A DNA stretch of 64,000 bases from Austropuccinia psidii (Eukaryota; Basidiomycota; Pucciniomycetes; Pucciniales; Sphaerophragmiaceae), in assembly GCA_023105745.1 (NCBI GenBank), contig JALGQZ010000012.1, positions 44,161,763 to 44,225,762 of the forward strand, read 5' to 3'. The notes beneath the pieces are model-generated. The model searched no databases. It had not been told where the DNA came from and worked only from the letters and a program-made list of their open reading frames with translations. Shown here one piece after another: positions 11,518-24,300 of this stretch (position 1 is its first letter; each line of letters begins with the position of its first letter). The translations under genes were made by a program, and so were the position numbers.

Positions 11518-12975
11518 TCATTGAGCAATTGTTCTTCTCTCATGTCTAAATCTTCTGAGAAACGTTTGAGAATCAGGTATTTTGCTTTCTACAATTCATT
11601 CATCTTCATGTTGTGAATTTTTATACCTGATTAAGTATTCTCTTTCATTTTTTCCGCTAAGTCTTCTTTCTTTCAAGACTTTTAGTACCCTTTTTTCCTC
11701 ACTTTGATCTAGTCAGGGTACTTCTAAGGGTGTTTCATTTCTCAAAGGAAATAATTCCTTATCACTTGAAGTGTAATGCTTTACTAGACTGACAGGGAAA
11801 GTTGGATGTTTGTTTTCCAGTTCTCCTGTTAATTCTACTTGTACTGCATTTATCCCATGAAGGGCTTTAATAATAAATGGTCCTGAAAAGGAATCTTTTA
11901 ATTTCTTTTGGCCTTTAATATTATTAAATCTCAAGGTTGAAACTAGTATTAAGTCCCCTACTTTGAATTCTGGGGTCTTATGACTTTTATCCCATTTCTG
12001 TTTAGAATATTCAAAGGAATCATTCATGCTTTGATTTGCATGATGTCTTACTTTATCAAGAAATGACTTAAAGCTTGAAGCAGTTGGATGAATATCAACC
12101 AGATCTTTTTTCAAAGTATCAATTGGAAGTTTGGGGTTCAATCCTTTTTCCAACATTGCAGGAGTTTTGCCTGTTTAAGCATGGATTGAGGTCTTGTAGG
12201 CTAATTCCAATGCTGGTATAAGAGTACACCAATCATGGGTAAAACCATCAGAATCTTTAAACTCCAGGCTATAAGCACAAAATCTTCTGATCATGTCCTC
12301 AAGGGTTTGAATCATTCTTTCTGCCAGCCCATCTGTTTGCGGATGGTAGGCTGTTGAGAATGATAGTTTTGTACCCAAAAGCTTATGTAAATTAGTCCAT
12401 AAGGCTGTTGTAAATTTTGGGTCTCTGTCACTAATGATGTTTTTAAAGAGACCAGTATGGGATTTTACTCTATTCCAGATCAAAAGAGCTGTATCCATAG
12501 CTGTGTCATCTTTGTGACATGGTAAAAAGATTGGTGTTTTGCTATATCTGTCCACAATGACAAGACATGCATTGTATCTTTTATCACCTCCAGGTGGTAA
12601 GGCGGTTACCCAATCCATGTGAACCACTTCCCATGGGGTACTTGGTTCTTGAGTATGGATCATTAAACCAAATCTTTTACCAGTAGCTTTATTGGCTTTC
12701 TGGCATCTATCACAACTGTGACAGTACTCCATGACATATTTTCTCCAAGATGGCCACCAGGCACATTTCTTAATTCTTTCCATGGTTCTGTCTTCAGACA
12801 GATGTCCAGAATATATGTTATCATGGAATTCTAGTAGTATGGTGTTAATTAACATTCTACTACATAGGACCATGACAAATGTGTGTTTAGATCTATGATA
12901 TAGTATACCATCAAACAAATGGAATCTTCCATTATCATAAGATGTTTTCCAAATATCATCCAGAGAATTAGCCAA
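11518..12975 (-). pseudogene. Element A integrase with C-terminal chromodomain-like tail
   Basis: One minus-strand frame covers 12975 to 11518. The zinc-binding N domain is seen as HDNIYSGH followed by CHSCDRC (HHCC). The catalytic core has [11 protein letters not shown] (Asp), IISDRDPKF (Asp) and [15 protein letters not shown] (Glu), so the DDE triad is intact. The C-terminal part has DSFSGPFIIKALHG, the GPY/F module, and FPVSLVKHY. After 11713 the frame continues as EREYLIRYKNSQHEDE and FLRRFRHERR, a chromodomain-like end that in living copies could guide insertion through histone binding. In-frame stops lie at about 12174, 11713 and near 11580. A frameshift near 12980 separates it from RNase H. 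Confidence 0.92.
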
Positions 12976-14462
12976 GGCGACATCTTTGCAATCTTTGTCA
13001 AGTAGAGCAGTAAGAATATGACAATTCTTATCTTGCTTATAGCTTTCTCTAACTTCTTCAAAGAATTCTGTTCCAACATCTGTGATATTAATTCCTTCAA
13101 TTGGAATTTGAGGTTCTGCACTTGTAGGAACATAGGCAGGTTATCAGGTGTATTTTGTAATGCCCATCTACTTAAGCCATCAGAATTCTTATGAATATTT
13201 TCAGATTTATGTACTATGGTCATATTGCCTCTATACTCCTGTATAGCAATCTGCCATCTTAACATGTGTTTGTTTGGAGTTTTCATGTTAAGAAGTGATT
13301 TTACTGCATCAAAATCAGTAATTACTTCAAAAACACTACCATCAAGATAGTAATGAAGTTTTTCCAAAGCCCAAACAAGGCAAAGGCACTCCATTTGGCT
13401 AGCTCCATATCTGGCCTCAGTAGGTTTAATTTTTCTTTAAATAAAACAAATTGGACCTTCATAAGGTTTGTCATTGACAATTTGAACTTGATGAAGAGCA
13501 TCTCCTAAACCTTCACCACATGCATCAATATACAGCTTGAAAGGAAGTTTCCAGTCTGGCATCAATAATAATGGTGCATTGGTCAAGGCATACTTGATTT
13601 TATCATATGCTTGAATCCTCTCCTGTGTCATTTCAAAAACAGTTTGTTGATCACAAATTCTTCATAATGATCTTGCATGGATTGCAAAATCCTTAAGGTG
13701 TTGCCTGTAATAACTGGCAAACCCTAAAAAGGACATCATTTATTTTTTGTTCTGGGGCATTTGTTTCAGTAAAACTGCAGCCACTTTGTTTTTGTCAACA
13801 CCAAGGCTCAGTCCTGAGACTACATGTCCTAGAGCTTTTAGCTCATGAAACCCAAAATTACATTTTTTCAGAGCTATTTTCATGTTTACTTGAAGTATTT
13901 TTCTAAGTACTAATGAAAGTCTCTCTAAATGTAATTGCCAGGTTTCTGAACAAATGATAATGTCATCAATATAAATGATTAACCATCCTTCTGACAATTC
14001 ATGTGGGAAGATGGTATTCATCATTCTCTGATAATGAGAGGGTGCATTTTTAATACCAAAAGGCATTCTCAAATACTCATAAATCCCACAATGAGCCATT
14101 ATTCTCAATAATTTCCTAGCATGAGGTGTCAAAACATTCTGATGAAAGCCTTTCAGAGCATCCATGGAAGTAATGAATCTTGCTTTGGATAATTGAGTTA
14201 AAGTCTCATTAATTCTAGGGATTGGATACCTGTCTGGAATAGTATAGGTATTCAGTGCTCTAAAATCACCAGCCATCCTTGACTTATCATTATGCTAAGT
14301 AATGATTACTGGAGCTGTGACTTCTACCTCCTCATTGTGTCCAATGTTTCTAAGAACTCCCAGTTTCATTAGTTCATTAATATGACTTTCTAATGCTTCT
14401 CTAGCCCTAGGGCTAGCTGGGTAAGCTGGTCTTCTTAATATTGGCGGATGAGGCCTTTCCAC
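12976..14462 (-). pseudogene. Element A reverse transcriptase and RNase H
   Basis: The polymerase starts at RPHPPILRRPAYP near 14462, continues through VTAPVIIT, then a TAG at 14295-14297 exactly where the family has a Trp (TGG to TAG is a single G to A change), and on with MAGDFRALNTYTIPDRYPIPRI, SMDALKGFHQ, YLRMPFGIKNAPSHYQRMM and the catalytic IIYIDDIII (13962-13973). The connection and RNase H parts include [33 protein letters not shown] and NSDGLSRW. Further stops are at 13740 and 13437, and one between 13631 and 13740, all in one frame down to about 12990. The RT active site is intact, but the frame cannot be read through. Confidence 0.92.
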
Positions 14463-15120
14463 ATTAAGCATAATGTCCACTTCATGGCCTTTTATAGCTC
14501 CAAGTGGTTCATTATCTGAAGCAAAGGCTTCTCTGTATTTAAATAAAATTTCAATCAGCTCTTCCTTCATTTCTAGTGTTAATTCAGGACTAATTTGTGC
14601 TTCAATCAATTGACCTGACACAAATTTTTCCTTATTAACATTTTTTACTTGTTTAATGACAGTAATTGCTCTTTTTTCTAGAGGAAAAGCAAATTTTTGG
14701 CTTTTATTTTCCCCCATAGTGAAATACCTGTCTTTATGATTATTAATATCAATACCATAAATATTGAGAAAATCATTCCCAAGTATAAAGTGTTTTGAAG
14801 TAAAATTATTCATGACAACAATTTCAGCTTTCAGTCTTATACTTCCTGCAGGATGAGGAAATATTATTCCTGCTTCAAATATACCCAAGGGGTGCATATT
14901 TTGGCTAGCACTGCTGAATGTTATACCTTCAATTGGCATTAATTTGTCTTGCCAATTGGTATAAACCTTGTCAAGATAATCCTTTCCAGAAAAAGTGCAA
15001 AAAGCACCTGAGTCAAGGTGTATCTTGGCTTCTGTGTTGTTTATCACAATATTAGTGATACAAGATGAACAGGCTGTATAACCTTTACCTCTGGCAGGTT
15101 TGGTTTTCTGCATTTTAGAA
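14463..15120 (-). pseudogene. Element A aspartic protease region
   Basis: Part of the open stretch 14295-15929. The active-site loop is IHLDSGAFCTFSG, with Asp-Ser-Gly at about 15006-15014, followed by the flap and the second hydrophobic-glycine region FILGNDFLNIYGIDI, then HKDRYFTMGENK. This single-domain retropepsin would act as a dimer to cut Gag-Pol. No stop lies inside this domain, so it is the best-preserved module of element A. Confidence 0.88.
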
Positions 15121-17266
15121 TCTTGCACGTGTATGAGATCAATAAATTCATCACTATACTGTGGTAAATGAGTGTGTACCTCAGTGAATTCAAAAGAAAC
15201 ATTAATGTTTTCTATACTAAGCTCCTCTGGTACTTCTTCTTCTTCTGAAGGCTCAGAATCACTTTCATGTAAAGATACATCGGTTGTTTCTTTTGTGTCT
15301 TCCACTTTTTCAACATTTATCGCATTGATTCTTGTCTTTTTTGGGAAAGTGTTTGCTAAAAGAGATGTACTTCGACATTTGTGACATTTAAAAGGAAGTC
15401 TGTCTTGTGGCTTATTTGGCTTTGTAATTGGTTTCCCATTAGTCTTGTTGTCTATTGGGGTTTTGGACCAATTTCTTCCAATTTTTGTTCTAGTAGTGAT
15501 GTCCTCCATAGCATTGATATAATCTTCTGTAGAGCAAGGCTCAATACATCTGCTTCTTATAGCATGCTCAAGGTCACCACCACACTTTCTTAATATCCTT
15601 TTATGTACCATTGTTTCAGACATATCAGGATGAAGGGCAGTTAATCTGTCCTTCTGTTTAAGAAACCAAGACATGGGCCTGTCCCTCTCAATATTAAAAA
15701 TGGCTTCTTCAAAAGAATTTTCCATTCTAAATCTCCAGGAATCATTTTCCCATTTGGAAATAATTTGTTCTTTCCACAAAGGCCAAGAATGTTCACCATG
15801 GTCTTGTCTCATTTTGTAATACCATTCCTTTGCTGATCTGGTAAATAATGAGTGTAATATGGCACTTATGTATTCATCTGGTATGTTAAAGTCTTCTTTA
15901 AACATATCAATTGTTTTCATAAATTCCATATGATTATATTATCCTTCACCATTGAAGGTTGGCCATTCCTCTAATTTTGGAATTTCTTTGAAATTGCAAG
16001 CAGTTTCCACATCATTACTTGAAATTGTATGATGTAAATCATTATTCAAGTTAAGAACATTTCTGTCAATAATTGGTGTGGATTGCCTTGTCAATTCATT
16101 TTTTAGTGATATATTATTAATACTTGATTGAATGTCTTCTTTCAATTCAAGTCTTGCTTTATCACTTTTTCCCAATTGTTCTTGGAAAAGAGCTGCATTG
16201 GGACCAGTTGAATTTTCCAAGTTTTGAACTTGTAATTTCAATTCTCTTAACTGTCCAGTTATAAAAGAAATTGAATTTTCATCTGGTTTATTGAGCAAAG
16301 TAACTTTAGACTCAATTCTTGCACAAATTTGCGTCAAAGACACAATATTGTCTTTATTAACATTTTCAAGTCCAATAATGGTCTTTTGTTTGTCTTTTAC
16401 TTATAATATCTCATTACCCAGCTTTTGTTGGATATACTCAAATGTTTTAAACTTTGTCATAATTTCTTTATTAAAAGATTCAAATTGAGTTACAAGCTTA
16501 ACAAAATCTATTTCTTTGGGAAAGATTGGTTCAATCTTTCCTCCTCCTTATTTTTGAATTCCATCAGAGTTCTTGCCATATTGAACACATTTTCCATGGC
16601 TGTCTTTTCTTTCTTTGGGATTCTGTAATTCTGTGGGTAACGCTTGTTCCACTTGGGCTTTGCCTTTTGCTTGCCCTTCTGATTGGTCTTTGGGGCTTGC
16701 TTGGCACTTGTTGAGGCGGATTTTTGATGGTGGATGCTTGGGGAGCTTCCACTGGGCTGTTTTCCTTGCCTTGGGCCAACTTCTTCTTCTGATCCTCTGA
16801 TAACATGCTTTGGTTTTTCAACCAAGTTTTTATCTGTTGGACTTGTCCTTTGCAAGACATTGGTGTCCAAGCCTTCAGAAGTTCTTCTGTCTTTTCTGGC
16901 CCCATGAACTTCTTCACTTGAAGATAAGAGTTCATTGTGCCTATCCAAAGACTTGGGAGAAGTTCCCACTGTTTCTTTTTTGCGGCCATAAACCAGTTCA
17001 TGTACTGAGACTGCTAAATCTCCACTGCTGCCTGTTGGAAATGATTCAGGTCTAACAGCAATAGCAGTTATGTCAGCTTCTAGACTCTCAATAAGAGGTT
17101 CAAAGGTGCTGGCTAACCTTTGAGAACTGGTGGAAGTTCTGGCATCCTCCATTTGTGCCTCTCCTCTTGGCTGACATTCTTGTCTTTTGGATTTGGGACT
17201 GGAATGTCCTGGTCCAGATCCATTTTATTGGATGGAGTAATTACTTCCACTTCTAGTAGGAGTCAT
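15121..17266 (-). pseudogene. Element A Gag
   Basis: The start ATG at 17264-17266 lies just downstream of a GACGTGAAA context that is also present before gag of element B. The N-terminal part (to 16508) is Ser/Lys/Gln-rich and probably disordered; a predicted coiled-coil part follows (KFKTFEYIQQKLG, ELKLQVQNLEN), then the retrotransposon Gag core near 15550-15940 (SLFTRSAKEWYYKM, WENDSWRFRMENSFEEAIFN). The nucleocapsid knuckle at 15345-15386 reads CHKC but its His and last Cys are Leu and Phe, so it cannot bind zinc as a CCHC. Lesions: TAA near 17226, a frameshift near 16500, a stop near 16402, and TAA at 15936-15938. Confidence 0.85.
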
Positions 17267-17963
17267 TTCACGTCAATTTTAAGAAAAAATAGACTAAGAA
17301 TGAATTGAATTCACCTGCTGGACCTTTGAAGGGCTCTTTGGTTACCAAACACCTTGGTGCTGGGCTAGTTTGAATTTCAATACTAGAATCTGAGGCTTTA
17401 TAGTCTGAAGAGCTGTCTCTAATTGATGACACTAGAGAAAAATAAAAATATAAGTTATTTTATCAAACAATAAAAATAACCTATAAACTCAACTTATTGA
17501 ATAAAGTTGTTTTAATGTAATTTATGGCAAATGACATCAAAAATAAAGAAAAATGACTAAGATAAAGGAAAAAATATTTTTAGTAAAGATTTTTTAATTT
17601 TTTTAATTTTTTTATTTGATTTTTTATTTTCTTTAAAGAGCTTATAATTATGCAATGAACAAGTTTATTAATCAAAATTGTATTATTATTCACTTTATAC
17701 TAGAATAACTCAAAGAATCAATTTCAAGTCTGTGATGTGAAAAAGCCACTAGTTAGACAAAAGAAATTTATTCCAAGTCACTCAATAGTATATTGTTTCA
17801 AACAATATTCTTAAGAAAAAATAACTTTATTAATATTATAAAGATTATTTATAAGGGATGAATCCCAAAAAAGCCAATATTAAGATACATATGGCAATTT
17901 TGCGTCAAAAAATAGTAAAATAAGGTCTAGAATATGATTTATGTCCCAAAAATTGGTTAAAAT
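17267..17963 (-). other. Untranslated leader of element A
   Basis: AT-rich sequence between the primer-binding site and the gag start. No open frame of note. A 15-base segment near 17744 (AAAAGCCACTAGTTAGA) is not repeated elsewhere. Confidence 0.6.
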
Positions 17964-17979
17964 CATGGCCAGGCCCCCA
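17964..17979 (-). other. Primer-binding site of element A, tRNA-Pro type
   Basis: On the element strand, two bases after the CA end of the 5' LTR, the sequence is TGGGGGCCTGGCCATG. It begins with TGG (complement of tRNA CCA) and the TGGGGGC start expected for a proline tRNA, whose discriminator base is C. The same 16 bases follow the 5' LTR of element C, and element B differs at two bases. Confidence 0.75.
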
Positions 17980-17981
17980 AA

Positions 17982-20126
17982 TGTAAGGTTTGCCAATGAA
18001 ACTCCTGATAATACAAGCAATATCAAGAGTACTATGACTGCCCTCAGTAGAAATATATAATATAATGAAATATAATCATTAAAAATAATTATATAAGAAA
18101 AATAAATTTAATTATTATTAGAAAAAATAATAATAAAAATAAAAATAATAATTATAATAAATTATAATTATTCTATTATTGTTATAGTCACTGACAGTTA
18201 TAACAATAAGAAGTGTAAAGCTCTTAATGAGACAATTACATGTGGAAAATATGAATATTAACCACTTATAAATAATATAAATATTATTTATAAAAGAATT
18301 AAAACACACACTGTGCAGAAATAACTCTTATAGAATAAAATTCTATATGAAAAAACTAATACTAGATAAAAAATATATAGAACTTAAGAGAAAACTTACT
18401 TATAATATTCATTTAATATAACAAGTCAAACAACAACAGTTATTATATTGAATAATAATTGTAAGTTAAAAACATGCCAAAAATCAATTTTTTTTTATGA
18501 TAAAATGACGTTTTATAATAAAAACTATGATTAAAGAGTTTTTAAAAGGAATTTGTGGATTCTAAAAGATATTTAAGATGATAATTTTATATAATAAAAA
18601 GTATTATTGGTGATTACAACAATAATCTGAATTCTATGATTTCAATTCTTTAATTTTCACTAATAAAGAATAAAATAACTTAAGAATTACTTTAATAATA
18701 AGATTTTATATTTAATAAAACTTTACCTGTTTAAATTTCGAATATGATTGGATTGATAATGAATGATGGACAAAAACAGTGATGAAAAGACTCTTTTTAT
18801 GTCTCCAGAGCGGCTCTCATGATTCATAATGAATATAGAGGGCGTGTTCAGGTCAAAACTGAAAAACCATGCTTAAAAATAAAGTTCTTAACTTAAGGTA
18901 ACTTATTTTTAATTCCAATTTAAAGTTACCAGTGTTATTCTTAACTCCATGTAACTTTAATCCTCATTTAAACTAATTATTTTAAGTTTTTAATATAAAT
19001 AAGCTTATTTGTATTAAAGTTAATCACATGAACAATTAAAAATAGAGTTTCAAGCAGAAATCTCTTAAACTCAATTTTTAATTAATTTTCAAAGAAATTA
19101 TAATTTTCTTTGAGCTTTAATTCAAAGAGTACATTTCCAGGCTAGATACCCAGGAAATTTATTTATAAAAGATACTTAAAATTTAATTTATATATAGATA
19201 ATATCAAATTGTAAGTTTTGTGAAACTTTCAAGCAAATCCATTAAAAACTGGATTTTGAATGAATTTTTGAAGTTATTGCTATTTTTCCACGTAAAATAG
19301 CAATACACACCAAACCTTAACTTTTGATACGGTTTTAATGCTTGTAAACTTAAATTTTTAAGATTATGTAAGCTTTTTAAGCTTAATTAAGCTTTGAAAG
19401 TTCTTAAAACCTTAAATTCAAGCCTGCATATTGGGATTTACCCTTTGATAGCTTGATTTTCCTGTCTAAATTGGGATAAAACCAGTTTAAACTTTAATGT
19501 TGGATCAAAGTCTAATCTTAAAGTTCAAATAAGGTTTAAAATCCTCCAATACAGGTGGACAACCTTAATTGAATCCTTGCAGATCCAAAAAGTTGGGTAC
19601 CCCAGCTCTATTTGGTCTTTTGCCTTTGTCCCACCTTTCTGCATGGATTTTGGCCTTTTATTTATTTAAAGCCATACTATGGCCTTAAAACCCTTTGAAT
19701 TGAGATCACGCAGGATTTACATTCTTTATGGCAAATCCTTAGCCAATTCAGTAAATATACACAACACCTCAATTTTAACTAAAATTTTGGTAAGTTTGCA
19801 TAAAACTTATTCAAGCTTAAATTTAACAATTTTAAAGAAATGTTAAAAAAGTTACATTAGTACTGTAAGATTCTTAAGTCTTCCAATAATATAATAAGTA
19901 AGTGTTTTTGGGTATAAGACCTTATGGATTTACCCTAGGTTATTTTTGGTGTAGAATGCAAAAATGACATAATACTTATAAATTTGTTTATCCAAAAAAA
20001 GTTATACTTATTTTTTGCTATTTTTTATTTTAAATTCAATTAAAAAGTCTGTTGAAGACAAATTTAAATGTGTATAAAGTTATTTGTGGCCTTATGGGTA
20101 TGTTATACATACCTCACAGGCTCACA
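17982..20126 (-). repeat. 5' LTR of element A
   Basis: About 2145 bp, TGTGAGCC...TTACA on the element strand. The first about 1660 bp match the 3' LTR. The last about 480 bp (17982-18463) have no counterpart there but resemble the LTR end of element B (for example the CAGTCATAGTACT block), so they are genuine LTR sequence. Confidence 0.82.
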
Positions 20127-21715
20127 GGTGTTAATATGGAAATTACTTCAATCCCACATGAAAGGATTGTGAATCTATTTTTCTTGATTTCTCACCAAAA
20201 TGATGGGAATGCGAGAAATCCTATGTTAAATATACACTCAGATTAGTTTTATGCATGTTTGTTTCACTTAAGATATAGTATTCTTACATAAAGGTGTGGT
20301 AAACCCATAGTGGATATCAGTATTGAAGCCTGAATTACTATTTTCAGGGTGAAAATAGCTAAGGTGGAGAAAGACATCAAAGAGAGCCAGGGTACCCAAC
20401 ATTTGAGGCCTCTCATGTGCGGATAACTCTAAAGATTGGATCCATTGCTCATCATGGCCCAATCAGTATAATAAAGCCTTTTGGGAACTTGGTTACCACT
20501 TTCAACTCTCATTCAATCATAACAAAATTGCAAATAAGCTGCTATTTTGAGGTGACAACAAGGTAAAGAGAAACTTATACTCCTGTAACCAAGTCAATTA
20601 TTGATTATTCTCCATGGATAAGCCCTAAAAAAGCAATTAAAAACCCCTTTGTAATAGTGTCCATTCATTTGCCTCATAGCAACCAGCTATACTGTGCTAT
20701 TTGCAATTCTATGTAGAAAGAAGGTAAAAAATTCAAAAATTCATTAAAAATACAATTGTTAATGAATGATTCTGAAACTTTAAGTACAAATGGAAAATGG
20801 TATGATTCATAAACAAACTGAAAAGAACTATGGTTTCATAAGTAAAATTGAAAGGTTTACTTACAGTCCATCTTTGAGAGTTTCACATGAAACAACAAAT
20901 CTTCAACAATTCACAGAAAATACAGCCTGTGATGGAATTTCCAATAACATTTATAACTTTGAGAAATTAATTTTGTTCTTAAATCAAAGTAGAATCACAG
21001 TTGTTACTTCTTTTATTCTTAACCATAAATGGGTTTGTAGTCACATAAAAGGCTTAATTAAGTAATTATAATAATCTTATGTGACACCAGCTGATGAAAT
21101 CACTAATCCAAAAAGGATAATTGCTTTCTTACTCACTTTTTTCAAGTTTTTTCCATGGAATGCCTCTGTGACCTGTTGCTGACTTAAGAGAGGCCTCTTC
21201 TTGCTGTTTTTTTTCAAATCATTGTATCATCCAGTTATACCTTTATTACCAACAAGTAAATATTAGTTATATCTTTTTCTTAGGTATTTTAATCTTTCAT
21301 AATAAATAAGACAGAATTGAAATCATATAGATAAACTATAATCTGTTGTAATACTGTTATGAATCAATTTTGATCCTTTAAATCCACAATTTATCCATCA
21401 AATCTCTTTACTAATTCCTTTCAAGTTTCATTGGATTATTAGTGAGTGGTTTTAATTAATTCTTCATTTTTTTTCTAGTATTAGTTTTCTTCAAGAATTA
21501 TATTCACAATGATTCTTGAAAAAGATAATTATATATTAAAATAATAAAATAATTTTAATAAAGAAGTTTTCTTACTGAATACTTCTTGTAATTGATTCTT
21601 GTAGACAATTACTGCTTACTGTTATAATAATTTTTATTATTATATTTAATAAGAACAGTCTTAGTACTGTTGATTAATAGTAATATTTCCAACAGTTTCA
21701 TAGACACATCATACA
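20127..21715 (+). repeat. 5' LTR of element B (left part missing)
   Basis: The end at 21715 (ATCATACA) precedes the PBS. Similarity to the element A LTR is seen near 20355-20400 (AGGGTACCCAAC with flanking sequence) and 21430-21715 (TCTAGTATTAGTTTT, CAGTCTTAGTACT). By comparison with A, several hundred bases of the start are lost at the junction with A. The left boundary is therefore approximate. A 91-codon frame inside (20790-21065) is not considered a gene. Confidence 0.65.
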
Positions 21716-21717
21716 TT

Positions 21718-21733
21718 TGGGGGCCTGGCTGTG
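21718..21733 (+). other. Primer-binding site of element B
   Basis: TGGGGGCCTGGCTGTG starts two bases after the LTR end. It differs from elements A and C only at the 13th and 14th bases. Confidence 0.72.
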
Positions 21734-22306
21734 TTTTTTGAACCTTGTACCCTTAATTAACAAATTTTTAATCTTAAAAATATTTTAATTTAATAATATT
21801 TTCTTTAAATGTGAATTCAAAATAATTTTTCTTTTTGAAATTTTCTCTAAAATATTATTCATTGAGGAATTTGGTTTAATTTTAACCTGTTTTACATGTG
21901 GCTTTTTCACATCCAAAAATTAAAAAATTATGCTTTGAATTACTCTGGATTAATTTTGATTCAAAATCTTATACTTCAATTTTCTCTCTTTAAAAAGGAG
22001 TTTTTTTATTAATATAAGAAAAAAAATAAGCCCATAAAAAATCTTGAAAATTAAAAAGTATAAAAAAATTTTTCTTTTATCATTTTTTCTCTCTAGTGTT
22101 GTTAGTCAAATACATTTCAGCTGGTAATACGCTCAGTCAGAGATATGTTAACAGGACAGACTCTTCAGAAGCGGAATCTTAAGATAGAATTGAAGTGCAA
22201 ATTGCTGAAAGAGGCACTTCATTTAAAGCAGAAATATCCAAAAAGCCACCAAATGGTGTGTTTTTTCTGTCTTTAGTCTTCATTTTCATTTCAAATTGAC
22301 GTGAAA

Positions 22307-24300
22307 ATGGTTCATAACAGAAATGGAAGTAGCTATTTAGTCAAACCAGATGGATGTGGACAGGGAAGAGGCAAGACCAGGTCCAGATCTGGCAAGTATT
22401 GCTCAAGAAATACATGTCTGGAGGATGCCAGATTTTCCCCCCATTCCCCAAGGTCTGTAACTACAGACTTTGACATTAACTCTGATCCTGAACTGATTCA
22501 ACATAATTTTTTAGGGGCTGAACCATTTCCAAGTGGAAGAAATATAAATATATAAGTCCCAGTAAAAAAACTGGTACAGAGCAGCCAAGGAAGAGGAGTG
22601 AGAAATATGCCCAAGCCTTTGGTAAGGGGCTATGAACTCATACTTACAGAGCTTTCTGGGTCAGGAGAAGACCATAGAGCTCTTAGGAGGATGGATCCTA
22701 TTTTCTTGCAAAGACGGGGTCAAAAGGATAAAGAATTGGATGAAGAACCAAAGTCTTTATCCATACACCAGAAGAAAGAGTTGGAAATGACCCCAACTTT
22801 GGAGAAAGAAGTCCCAATGGTGTGAACAAGCCCAAAACAACCTCCAGAAGTGTTCAAAGACAATCCAAAAGGACCTAAGAATAATAGAGGTCCCAAGAAC
22901 AATCAAGGCAAGTTAAAAGCAAAGCAAAATGGCACAGACCTTACTGACAAGGGTACAGGATCCGCAAATTGGAGCCTTCAGCTGTGGAAAGTGTATTCAA
23001 TATGGCCAGAACTCTTATGGAATTAATAGCAAAGGAGCCAGAAAGGATTAACAGGACTTTTCCATGAAAACAATGGATGAAATAAAACATATTAAATCCA
23101 GTATTTATGTAGAACTTTGTAAATTTGATAGATAATTAAAGAAATTGACATCAAATATCAATGACTCAAGAAATAATGAAAGAACCTTCACTGAATGGTG
23201 TCAAGTGACAAACGCCAGACTTGAGTCAATTTCCAATACATGACAGAATTGAGAGAAAAAATTAAGTAAACAATTATCAATTAGAAAATCACATTGATGA
23301 ACAACTTAGAATTTCAAAAAATAATGTTGTAGAAATAGTTGATAATATCAATCTTTTTGCCACACATTTGGAAAGAAGTGACAGTGAAAGGCGGAAATTA
23401 AAGAAATGAATAATAGCAAATGTAGAGAAAATTCATAATAATTATGAACCAAATTCACATATTCCCAGACATTCTACACCTTTGACTGAGGAGAAACTTT
23501 CAGTGAAAGAAAGCTTAACCCCTTTTCTAGGAGAAAATTCAATCTCTGCAAAAGATATTCCCAAATTAGAAGAATGGCCAAAATTCTATGGTGAAGGAGA
23601 ATATAACAATATTGAGTTCATCAGGGCAATTAATATGCTGCAAGAGGATTTTCATATAACTAATGAAATTATAGCAGACAAATTACACTCCTTGTTTACC
23701 AGAACTGCAAATCAATAGTATTACAAGATGAGACAAGACCATGGTAAACATGATTGGCTTTGGTGAAAATCTGAAATAATAACCAAATAGGCCAATAATT
23801 CTTGGAGATTTAAGATGGAAAATGCCTTTGAAAGTGCCATTTTTAACTCAGAAAAGGATAAACTGCTTACTTGGTTTCTCAAACAGAAAGACAGATTCTC
23901 TTCTTTCCACCAAAATATATCTGATTCAATGATTAATATTAAAATATTAAGAAAATGTGGAGGATAACTAGAGAAAGCTATCAAGTGGAGATGTGTAGAT
24001 CCCTGATCAACAGAGGATCATATTAATTCAATGGAAGAGATAATTACTAGGACAAGAACTGGTAAAACCTGGACTAGAAACCCTATGGAGTCCAAAATGG
24101 TCCCAAAGATTTCCAGAGAAGATAAAATACCTGAAAGACCTGTCTTAAAGTGTCATAAATAGGGAAGAACATCACATTGAGCCAAAACCTGCACCCAAAA
24201 GACTAAAATAAATGAAGTTCAAGTAGTTGAAGAGGTTCAGTGTGCTGAAGAGAAAGAGGAATCTAACCAATATTCTGAAATTTCTGAAGACAAACCAGTA
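22307..24300 (+). pseudogene. Element B Gag
   Basis: The ATG at 22307 has the same GACGTGAAA context as element A. The frame encodes a basic Ser/Arg-rich N terminus, is interrupted at 22553, resumes from 22598 (MRNMPKPLVRGYE), and breaks again after 22823. From 23482 it reads the Gag core: IPKLEEWPKFYGEGEYNN, LHSLFTRTANQ, stop, YYKMRQDHGKHDW, SWRFKMENAFESAIFN. The knuckle near 24150-24195 reads CHK-stop-GRTSH-stop-AKTC, so its Cys and framing codons are nonsense. At least eight stops and one or more frameshifts are present. Confidence 0.82.

Larger units (their letters stand above)
9695..20126 (-). mobile_element. Ty3 retrotransposon A, degenerate
   Basis: Homologous long terminal repeats lie at 9695-11379 and 17982-20126. 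Between them the minus strand encodes gag, protease, RT, RNase H, integrase, the Ty3 order, with a tRNA-Pro-like PBS next to the 5' LTR and a purine tract next to the 3' LTR. All catalytic motifs that I checked are kept (DSG, YIDD, D-D-E), but about ten in-frame stops and at least two frameshifts break the polyprotein. The 3' LTR lacks about 480 bp at its outer end, and no target duplication is found, so the left border is a deletion or rearrangement. Confidence 0.92.

Noticed and set aside
15172..17308. Plus-strand frames opposite the element A gag
   Set aside because: Antisense shadows of the gag frame; unlike the accessory gene of element D they have no own motif pattern.
20052..21065. Three frames of 64-91 codons near the A/B junction
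   Set aside because: They lie in LTR sequence shared by elements A and B.
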